Positions 56,701 to 64,000 of a stretch of 64,000 nucleotides of DNA are shown piece by piece (positions within the stretch are counted from its first letter, which is position 1; each line of letters begins with the position of its first letter). Both the position numbers and the translations under genes were made by a program. This DNA comes from Malachius bipustulatus (taxonomy: Eukaryota > Arthropoda > Insecta > Coleoptera > Melyridae): NCBI GenBank assembly GCA_910589415.1, contig OU342639.1, forward strand, positions 21,646,268-21,710,267. The letters are read 5' to 3'. The notes below the pieces were generated by a model, which worked only from the letters and a program-made list of their open reading frames with translations, ran no database searches and was not told the origin of the DNA.

Positions 56701-59700
56701 CTGGTGGCATGTTTCCCAATGATTGGAAGGAAAGCTTCATTACACCAATCTATAAGTCTGGCGATCGGGAAAGGGCTGAGAATTACAGGGGTATTTCTAT
56801 TCAATCTGAAATACCAAAATTGCTTGACCGCTTTGTTACTGCTCGGATGAAGGCAGCTTGTAGACAGGTCTGTTACTCTCAAAACATTTTAACAGCGCCT
56901 TTGAGAGATCCTTGCAGATTAATTCCATCTATACGGACTTCTCTAAGGCATTCGACAGAGTTTTCAATGCTTATTTTGAATTTGATTGGGAGCTACCTGA
57001 AAGGTTCGTGTTGCTTGCAATACATCGAATATCATAAGCGATGAGTATGGTGTGCCGCTTGAGTCACATTGTGGTCCTATTGTGGTTTAAAGAGGTGCAA
57101 AATTTCAGCAAGACTGAAATGTTGCAGAGGGATTTGATGTTGATAAATGTTGGTGAGTGTTTCATAAAAACTTTCATCAGTAAGTTGCATAACAATGTTA
57201 AGTATAGTTATTCTCTGAATAATGAAATTCTTATTAAAAAAACAGTTGTAAAAGACCTGAGTGTTCTGTTCGATAGTAGTTTGAGTTTCAGTCTACATGT
57301 AAACAGGATTGTACAGTATTCAATGAAGATGCTGTGTTTGATACTTCGGAATGGTGCAGCCTTCATGGCATACATTTTGAAAAGTCTTTTTCGTGCGTTG
57401 GTTAGACATAATGTTGAATAATGCTTGTCTCATTTGGAATCCCTACTGCAATATGCACATAAACCAGATATAGAAAGTTCAAAGGAGGTTCTTCAGGTGC
57501 ATTAATTGCATTTAGGGTTGGCATCCGTGATCTCAGCTATGAAAATTTATGCACTCGTGTGAACCTTCCAAATTTGCAGGATCGTAGAACTATGTTTTTA
57601 CTGTTGTACTTGTTCAAGTTTTGAATTGGTCAGTCGACTGCAGTGAAGTGTTCTCATTGATTAATATCAGAGTACCGTCTAGAAACACCAGACAGAAGCG
57701 CCTCTTTTTGACTACTCATCACAATACCAGCTATGGATATTTCTCTCCAGTGTCTCGCAAGCTGCATAATGGGAATACTTTTGATTTGGATTTGTTTGGA
57801 GACTTAGATTTTGACACAGATGACATATTATTTCTTCCAGGATGAATTAGAAGTGGTCACAAAAAAAAACTGGAAATGAAAACATTGAAATTATGCAGAA
57901 CTCAATAATAAAAATATGTTCTCCCTATTCCAGAATTCGAATAATATTATAACCTAGAACAGAGATGTGTACGTAACATAATCAATGAAAGTGTTATCAT
58001 AATTATTTTCTTACGGGAAAAAACGTTTTCTTTCTTATGAATTTGGTTCGTTTTAGTTATACATAATGTAAATAACCTTTTAATTATTACATTGGGGAAT
58101 TCATGACCTAAACTGATACAACTTGCAAGTACTTCCCCTGTTTCTTATTCTCTCATGGAAGGACGCATAAGCAAAAATAGATATCTATTTCAGGCTTATA
58201 GTCACACAAAAAAAGCATAATTCTTTCAGTGTCACTTTTAACATAATTTGGTTAGGATATCAATGGTCAGGTGTATGAATCTAACTAAAATAAAGAAACC
58301 TTAAAGTAGCCACAACTGGTGACTTTTCCCTACATGGTGAAAGCCCCATAAATAAATAAATAAATATCTTATGGCTGTGGTAAAGCCCAAGTGTCAGAAG
58401 TTTTCAAGTAGCCTCAAGGGCCTCTGACGTAACTTAACGACTGCTGTGAAGCAGCCGGGACCCCCTTTTTAACGTACCTCCCGGAGCACGATCGGTCGCG
58501 GAACTTTTTTATTTACCACTATAATTGGTCACCCATCTAAGTACTGACCAAGAAAAGTCATGCTGCACTTTAGAGATCGTTTGACCGAAACTCTAGCAGC
58601 TTGGCTATTGTGATCGATAAAGCCCCATAAAGAATACGAATACTGTAACTACATATTCTACACTATTTTTCTGAAAAATTTTCCATCCAAATTGACTTGA
58701 AACTTTTTTTACCATAGTTACTGGGCCCAAAATTTTTACCGCCTAAGGCGTCCACTTGACTGGATCCGCCACTGAAGTAGATGGTTTGACTGCCTGACAG
58801 AAATTTTATATTTATTTCTGTTTTTTTCCAGCCTGAACGTCTTCAAGGGACAGATTATTCAGTACAAAGTGATGTGTGGTCATTGGGACTTTCTCTAGTT
58901 GAAATGGCTATAGGAATGTACCCTATTCCACCTCCCGATGAGGAACTTATCAAAACTATCTTCTCATCAGAAGAAAATATCATCACCTCTAAACACACAA
59001 ATTCTGCACCAAGTATGGCAATTTTTGAACTCTTAGAACATATAGTTAATGAACCGCCTCCACAGTTGCCTTCAGAGTATTTTTCAGAGAATTTTCGTGA
59101 TCTAGTTGACAATTGTTTAAAGAAAAGCCCAAGCGAGCGAGCTGATTTAAGAACTCTTATGGTAAGTTTTCTCTTATGAATTGGTATTTTTTTACAATTA
59201 ATTATAAAGGCATTTTTAGTGTTTTTTTTTTATATATATTTTTTGCAACTACATATTTCAGGTAAAAACAAACTTTTGACTTTGAAAAATGATTGAAAAA
59301 ATTTAAACTTGCAGTTTCTGGATAAGTTCCTGTTTCTGCGGTATTTTTGGAATGAGAAGAAATTCCGATATTTGAGATAGTTGTTGTTGTGATGGTTGTC
59401 AAAATGTAAAAAGGCTAAAAAAAGTGGAAACTGTATCTGTGGAACAGTTGTAAAGGAGCAAGAATTGAAGTTTCCTTTGGTGTTTTTTTTTTTCGGAAGT
59501 GTGGTGAATAACCACAAAACTAGAAGGAAGACGGATAATTTATTTGCTTTTTATGAACATCTATAATACAAGAAAATGATTTTTTCATACCTTCTTATTT
59601 CAAAATGTGCATACCTATATCAGTTATCTAATATAGTTGACTTCCATCCAACTCATATTTGCCCTTATCCAAATCATTTGTTTGTTATTCAAATTAGATA

Positions 59701-62398
59701 CAAAATTCAGGGAGAATAACATAACATAACATAACATAACAACAATCTTTATTTCCAATAGTCGCCACAGTTACAGAAGGTATTTAATCTACACTACAAC
59801 TATAGCCACTAAATGAACATAGTGTCAAAAACAAGCCATTACCCAAGCTCCAAAGACTTTGGTACAATGCTAAAATTACTAACTAACATTTATATAATTA
59901 ATGCTGTTCCCATTTGAACACTTATATCAAACATTTTTTACATTCAAAATGCATGATCCATGTACTCGCTTAGACTATATGGTTCAATGTCTAGGATGAT
60001 TTTTCTAATTGTTTTTTTAAAAATATTTATTGTTGAAGCAGATTTTATTTCATCAGGTAGTTTATTGTACAACTTTATACACATGTAGTATGGGCTCCTT
60101 TCCGTCAAGCTAAGTCTATGTATAGGATAATTGATATCCAAAGTTCTCGTATTGTAACCATGGTTTATCTCACTGAATTTGTCTCTATGCTTATACATGA
60201 ACATTAGGCACTCAAATACATACAATCCATACACCGTCATCATCGCCTCTGTTCTGAACACACCTCTACATGTTCGCCTACCTCCAATATTTTTTATGAT
60301 TCTTAAGACCCGTTTCTGCAGTATAAATATATTTTTCACATTTGGATTACAGCCCCAGAATTATTCCGTACCTTATTAGTGCCTCAAAGTTGGCGAAGTA
60401 CATTATCTTCATTGACTTTTCATTTAAATAATTAGTGGTTGTACGTATTGCGTAACATATCCTTGACAACTTAACACATAACATGTTATGAATTAATGTT
60501 CTGAATCAAAATATTATTTGGAATATCTGCTTTACTTTGTTTTGTATGGAATATCATAATGTTTGTCTTTTCCTTATTCAGTATAAGCTTATTTCTATCA
60601 AACCACTCGCCCGTTTCCAAGAACATCTTTTCACACCGGATAATAGCCCCCTGAACGGTCTTCGCCCCTGTCAACACATTTGTATCATCCGCATACCCGG
60701 TAATCTGAAAGTGACCATCAGATAATGTGTATAGGTCATTGATATAAATCAGGAAAAGAACAGGTCCAGTGATACTACCCTGCGGCACTCCGATCCTGTT
60801 GGTCGCAATACCGGACCTGAACATCTCACCCTCTCTGTCTATTGTTACCATTTGTTTTCTGTCAGAGAGATATGATTCAAACCACTTGACAGCATTTCCC
60901 CTTATGCCATATCTCTCCAACTTTACCATCAACAAATCATGATCGATGCATTCATAGGCCTTTGATAAGTCGAGAAACACGCTCATACATAGGTCATTAC
61001 TTTCTATATAGTCTACTATAACTTGTGTGAATTGGTATATGGCGGTATCTATCGATTTCCCTTTCAAATAAGCATGTTGTTGTGAGCTGAACAGTTTACA
61101 TGTGTTCATGAAATTAATTACTCTATTGCACATTGCCTTTTCAAATATCTTTGAGAAACCCGACAGTAGACTGATTGGCCTGTAATTTTGAATTAATTTA
61201 GGATCCCCTTTTTTATATAGAGGCTTTATAACTGATAATTAGAATAGAGTCTTCATAATCACACGAACCAAATTCGTTTACGTTAAACATACGTAAACAT
61301 TCTTTTACGAAACATATTAAATTCGATTACGTTTATTTCTGATCAAAATGTGGTTCATTTCAGTACTTATTTCAAGACCGTTCGCTCATACAATTCTTAT
61401 AGAAAATTCGAGAGTTTCGACAAATTTGTACTTACACAGCATTAATATGAGAAATTTGTCAAATCATCCATCTTAATTTACTGCTAACTGCTACTGTATT
61501 CTTCGCCATCCATGCCACTGTTTTCAAGGCCAGTTTTAATAAATAATGGTTGCTTTCAAAGCCAGGAGCTGCAAAGTTGACTGTCTTATTGACACTTGAT
61601 GTGTGTTTATTGAACGAGCAAAAACTAGAGGCCGTTCGTTATAAGATGACCGGTCTCTGTAGATAATAGCTTAACAAGGGGCCTTTCATTGGAACTCATA
61701 AATATCAGTTAAACCCATGCAGTAAATCTCTTCATTTCATGGTACGAGTGAATTCACCAAATATTTTTTCAGATATTTGATCCTAAGTAAATAGAGTTGC
61801 AGGGAGCTTCACGGTTTCTGTTGTGGTATTGTTGGAGATCATACTGTCAGCAGTAGTTTCTTAACCCTTTCCGGCCTCTTATAACGGAAGGACTATAGAC
61901 GTGCTGTTGAAACTGTCATTATTGTCAATTATTAATTACAGGATCATAACATAACTAAACACTATGAGAAATTCAGCAAAAAACAGTTTGCTGCACCCTG
62001 AGAAGTTAACTAATTAAAGTAAAAAACTTCTTTTGATCTTATTTTATTAGATAGGTGGTAGGTGTAGGGTGTAGGTAATCCTATATTAACAACCCTTATA
62101 ATAGAAGACTAGACGCGACAGCAGTAGTGCTGCTTCGAAGAAGCGTAGATTTCAGTAGCTGGCAGCATTTGTCAAAACAGCGTGTCGTTCAGTGATGTTT
62201 ACTTCCGGTTTGGTGCCAGCAGCTGTCAACTTTGAACGCAACCTGTAGTCATTGATGCCACAAATGTAGAGAATATTGTGACAATGTGCGTTTCACTTGT
62301 TTCAGAATCATCCCTGGATAAGAAGTGCTGAAACTGATTCTGCAGATGTAGCTGGATGGGTTTGTAAGACAATGGAAATTGCACCCCCTCTGAAATAA
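53723..62398 (+). CDS. Dsor1: MAP kinase kinase MEK (Dsor1), Ras-Raf-MEK-ERK pathway
   Basis: Four coding exons: 53723-53808, 53866-54496, 58832-59161, 62306-62398; donors GTAAGT in all three introns, acceptors TTTACAG, TTTCCAG, TTTCAG; phases match and give 379 residues (MEK1 is 393). The dual-specificity kinase phosphorylates ERK on Thr and Tyr and is activated by Raf in the cytoplasm. Visible: N-terminal ERK docking-like KNKLNLTLP; helical segment [18 protein letters not shown]; Gly loop GSGNGGVV (84-90); ATP Lys 105 in [12 protein letters not shown] (Asp198); DFG (216-218); activation-loop Ser226 and Ser230 in [18 protein letters not shown], equal to MEK1 Ser218/Ser222; [17 protein letters not shown]; shortened Pro-rich insert (YPIPPPDEE); final NHPWIRSAE. 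The ATG at 53723 has AAA at -3 to -1. AATAAA at 62397 overlaps the stop. Intron 2 is nearly all a hAT-like element; intron 3 carries a LINE and a MITE. Confidence 0.96.
55565..55865. repeat. Two tandem copies of about 170 bp
   Basis: Unit 1 (about 55570-55690) and unit 2 (about 55728-55860) share TTTCAAAAATTCATGGCG / TTTCAAAAAATCATGGCG, GTCGTAAGGTAGATCTTTCT / GTCATAAGGTGGACCTTTCT, CCGTCGTCCAGAAAAA / CCGTCGTGCAGAAAAA and GACGCATCA. Units differ by indels. The minus ORF across them (153 codons) repeats the motif and is not a convincing gene. Confidence 0.75.
55905..57845 (+). pseudogene. Decayed CR1/Jockey-group LINE inside MEK intron 2
   Basis: Plus-strand relics in order: endonuclease [17 protein letters not shown] (G-D-x-N-x-P motif) near 55912; [20 protein letters not shown] and [17 protein letters not shown] near 56015-56160; RT fingers [20 protein letters not shown] then [20 protein letters not shown] (56700-56850); the thumb/C-terminus [20 protein letters not shown] (57240-57310); and a last frame [31 protein letters not shown] ending at 57845. 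The catalytic YADD region is missing and there are many stops and frameshifts, so it is long dead. 5'-truncated, no A-tail seen. Confidence 0.75.
58353..58618 (-). mobile_element. 5S rRNA-derived SINE
   Basis: On the minus strand it contains TTGGTCAGTACTTAGATGGG, then TGACC, matching the conserved 3' part of animal 5S rRNA (GGTTAGTACTTAGATGGGGGACC in insects). It is preceded by an ACGATCTCTAAAGTGCAGCA stretch in the position of the 5S C-box region (CCGATCACCGAAGTTAAGCA). A body of about 150 bp unrelated to 5S (TTCCGCGACCGATCGTGCTC, CAGCCGGGACC on the other strand) follows, and the 3' end is a TTTA repeat. The flanks at 58340-58352 and 58619-58631 are the perfect duplication AAAGCCCCATAAA. Transcription would be by RNA polymerase III from the internal 5S-type promoter. 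Confidence 0.8.
59162..59708. other. MEK intron 3, left part
   Basis: Intronic sequence with no recognised gene or RNA. ORFs on the minus strand (59202-59517) show no motif. Confidence 0.5.
59709..61240 (-). mobile_element. LINE family C, 5'-truncated, in MEK intron 3 (antisense)
   Basis: A non-LTR retrotransposon opposite to MEK. The 3' end is a (TTATG)n repeat (59715-59741 as ATAAC on the plus strand) rather than poly-A. Coding relics: [18 protein letters not shown] near 61140-61200, then RT 60486-61133, then the C-terminal frame 59944-60339. The 5' end at about 61240 lies inside the RT fingers ([13 protein letters not shown]), so the endonuclease is absent. The short tandem 3' terminus distinguishes it from families A and B. 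Confidence 0.85.
59944..61200 (-). pseudogene. LINE family C reverse transcriptase, broken
   Basis: Frame 60486-61133 shows [37 protein letters not shown] (catalytic Asp, with AYE instead of the usual AFD), [20 protein letters not shown] and [11 protein letters not shown] with an intact YADD box. It stops at LIQNINS; the coding sense resumes as [17 protein letters not shown]..., [16 protein letters not shown] and, after another small frameshift, [20 protein letters not shown], then a GGRRTCRG... stretch to [10 protein letters not shown] (stop at 59944). At least two lesions, near 60490 and 60360. Confidence 0.83.
61241..61628. other. MEK intron 3, middle part
   Basis: AT-rich intronic sequence with no recognised element. 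Similar GTTTACG / ATACGTAAAC motifs recur at 61270-61335 but no clear repeat was defined. Confidence 0.4.
61629..61898. mobile_element. Small MITE-like element in MEK intron 3
   Basis: The left end GAGGCCGTTCGTTATAAGAT and the right end GGCCTCTTATAACGGAAGG pair (about 15 of 18). About 270 bp, no ORF. Its 61640-61805 part reappears in inverse orientation at 43322-43475, in front of the KLF gene. Confidence 0.55.
61899..62305. other. MEK intron 3, right part
   Basis: Ends in the acceptor TTTCACTTGTTTCAG. No element recognised. Confidence 0.45.
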
Positions 62399-62584
62399 TA
62401 AAAATTAACAAAACTTTTAATACTTAACAGGATGTACCATTTTCAGTGCTATCTATGGGTAAAAACTAAGAAAAGGTGTCAATTTTAAAACATATTTAAA
62501 ATATACAGGCTGTGGCATTGTATACGCATAGGTCTGTGTAACCTAAACTGTGCATGATTTCTAACATTTTTGGAACAAAATATC

Positions 62585-62725
62585 GCACAGGGTCACAATA
62601 CCCATAATTTAAAATTATTTTGGACTATACAGAGTCCCACATGAGAGTGACATATCAAAGTTATTTTATATAATTTTTTTTTTAATAACCAGGCTATACA
62701 TTTGATTGCATTTTTGAATTCCGAA
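62585..62725. repeat. Decayed fragment of family M MITE
   Basis: CATAATTTAAAATTATTTTG, GACTATACAGAGTCCCACAT and GAGAGTGACATATCAAAGTT follow the left arm of the element at 5799-6634 (CATAATTTAAAATTATTTTG, GAGTATACAGATGTGTCCCA, GACAGTGGCATATCAAAGTT). Only this internal part remains. Confidence 0.65.
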
Positions 62726-63130
62726 TGAAAAAATATGTTGCGTTTTACTAAAGTCCCCTGCTATACTTCTGCCCTCCTAAGCCAAAAAAGACTTATCTCA
62801 AGTTTTGTTTCTTTTGAGATGAAACGCATTTTATGAGTTTCAATATAGCACTTATACGATAATTAAAGTATTTATTTTGTTTTTTTTTTGGGGGAATAGG
62901 ACCTATGATATTTAGAATTTTTTTTTATTGCAAGCTGAGATACGTCTAAATGGCCAAGGAATAAATGGAAAAAATAGATGCGTCTGTTACATAAAAATAT
63001 GGGGTGGATCAGGTCAAATTGTTTTCTGTCTAATCGATTTGGAGTAAACTAAGTAATAACAAAAAATAAGCATTAAATATAAAAAAAGCCTTTATTAAAG
63101 ACAATTATTATGTTAGGTACATTTTATATT
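62726..63130. other. Intergenic spacer
   Basis: AT-rich, with no exon or RNA gene recognised. Confidence 0.4.
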
Positions 63131-64000
63131 GATTACTTATCATCCGAAACTGGAAGATTTTTCCAGAAGTGCAACCAATTTTTAAAAATTCCAGACAGGT
63201 TTTTAATTAAATTGGATTTTTTCTGCACAGAAATTCCCAGATATTTTGTTTGTTTTTTAGGTTGCGGAATAATGTTAGTTTTTGTTATTTTGGACGATAT
63301 AAAATTGAGATCGAATGATGGACCATCTTTATATATAATATTATACGATCCCCTATGAACAATCACTTGCACCATATCATGTAAATATGGTCTCGGTTGA
63401 ATGCGAGTTAATTTGTGTATTGTGAGGAAAAATTATCCCAAATATAAAAATGTTGTAGTGCATTGGAAAGACTTCAGTTTTAGGCGCAGCATTTTTTACA
63501 GCTCGTACCAAATCTGCAAAGTCATTAATTTTGTTGCCCATTTTCTTCATTGACACTTCGACTCTATGATGAAAGGAATCGGCGGCCATGAAGGTATGAC
63601 CTGGTTCAAAGTAGTTTATCATAATTTCATTTGTAAGTACTTTGTCAGAATTGACAATATAAAGTAAAAATGAAAAAAGTACCCAATTCTTATTTTGAGC
63701 AGTGCAATTGTCGAGCCATAAAGTAATTTTTGAAACATCTCTCTTAGTAATCAAAAACTGGTAGAAAGTGCTAATTAACTCTTCTTTATTACGTTTAAAT
63801 AAAGCTTCATGCCAAAGAGCTATAAATGGTTTTGAGTTTCTTGTCTTTCCAACTGGCACAAAACTTTAGTTGTAAACTGTTATTAGTTGGATGCTCTCTG
63901 CATTCTCGGCTTCTATATTCGACGAAACATCGCTCATAAAAACATCAAATTGGTTACCAAAAATGCCTGTTTTCCCAGCATTAGAAGTATTTTTACATGA
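63131..64000 (-). pseudogene. DUF7869-type multicopy gene, broken, partial
   Basis: Minus-strand frames read as one family found in many copies in arthropod genomes and annotated with a DUF7869-like domain, as I remember it. 64000-63850: an IQLITVYN stretch, stop, then SFVPVGKTRNSKPFIALWHE. 63377-63859: SKITLWLDNCTAQNKNWVLF, PGHTFMAADSFHHRVEVSMK, then TEVFPMHYNIFIFG. After a frameshift near 63400-63440: RPYLHDMVQVIVHRGSYNII, then PQPKKQTKYLGISVQKKSNL and FWKNLPVSDDK at the end (63136). The D-N-C-x-x-Q-N-K-N-W and D-S-x-H-x-x-V motifs suggest an RNase H-like transposase fold, but that is inference. At least one in-frame stop (YN*SF) and one frameshift make it a pseudogene; it runs off the window. 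Confidence 0.7.

Larger units (their letters stand above)
54507..58774. mobile_element. hAT-like element filling MEK intron 2
   Basis: The ends CAGTGGCGGATC are identical for 12 bp and then partly similar (both reach TGGGCCCA within about 55 bp). The flanking octamers AAGTAGAC (54499-54506) and AAGTAGAT (58775-58782) match 7 of 8, the size of a hAT target duplication. About 4.27 kb. No hAT transposase frame is seen; the inside holds a tandem repeat, a decayed LINE and a SINE, all probably later insertions. The left copy of the octamer overlaps the splice donor GTAAGT. Confidence 0.8.

Noticed and set aside
58353..58618. A functional 5S rRNA gene
   Set aside because: Only the middle and 3' portions of 5S are recognisable and the sequence continues into an unrelated body with TTTA tail and target duplication, so it is a SINE.

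Overview
The window looks like nuclear DNA of an insect, or at least an arthropod. It is strongly AT-rich, its genes are split by GT-AG introns, and it carries many retrotransposons and foldback (inverted-repeat) DNA elements. No bacterial operon, CRISPR array or prokaryotic promoter layout was seen. The order cannot be fixed from sequence alone; a beetle-like, TE-rich genome would fit, but that is only an impression.

Four host genes can be assembled. (1) 23590-26927, minus strand, three coding exons: a secreted 483-residue protein of unknown function with a signal peptide, three RxKR furin-type sites and a long Tyr/Arg/Asp-rich tail. (2) 43551-44612, plus: a Kruppel-like factor with three C-terminal C2H2 fingers, closest to KLF15 from memory of the family. 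(3) 47167-51468, minus: ribosomal protein L17 (uL22), four exons, with a 5'TOP transcription start motif. (4) 53723-62398, plus: MEK / Dsor1, the MAP kinase kinase of the Ras-ERK pathway, four coding exons, 379 residues with all catalytic residues visible. RpL17 and MEK are divergent neighbours separated by about 2.25 kb, most of which is a repeat with three perfect TGACGTCA (CRE-type) sites.

The rest is mainly mobile DNA. 1-22,550 is a graveyard of foldback/MITE elements (several with ACAGGGTG... termini and TA flanks), a hAT-like non-autonomous element, RTE-type LINE remnants, and a G+C-richer block at 13.4-17 kb with tandem repeats and a TATA box. 27.7-36.5 kb is a LINE cluster: a nearly complete two-ORF CR1/Jockey-group LINE (family B) lies between two 5'-truncated copies of a second family (A); a third A copy is a 3' stub at 18.9 kb. 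A 65-bp repeat in opposite orientation brackets family B. 36.5-43.3 kb holds no convincing gene.

The most informative structure is in MEK intron 2. A hAT-like element (54507-58774) with an 8-bp near-perfect target duplication sits 10 bp into the intron and makes up almost the whole 4.3-kb intron; removing it leaves about 59 bp. Inside it are a decayed LINE and a 5S-rRNA-derived SINE that has its own perfect 13-bp target duplication. MEK intron 3 carries another LINE and a small MITE. The right edge (63130-64000) is a broken copy of a multicopy arthropod DUF7869-type gene.

No clearly new molecular system was found. The best leads are the unknown furin-site secreted protein, the TE-built MEK intron, the 5S-derived SINE and the CRE-bearing repeat between RpL17 and MEK. 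All homology statements come from reading translated sequence against remembered family signatures; no search was run.
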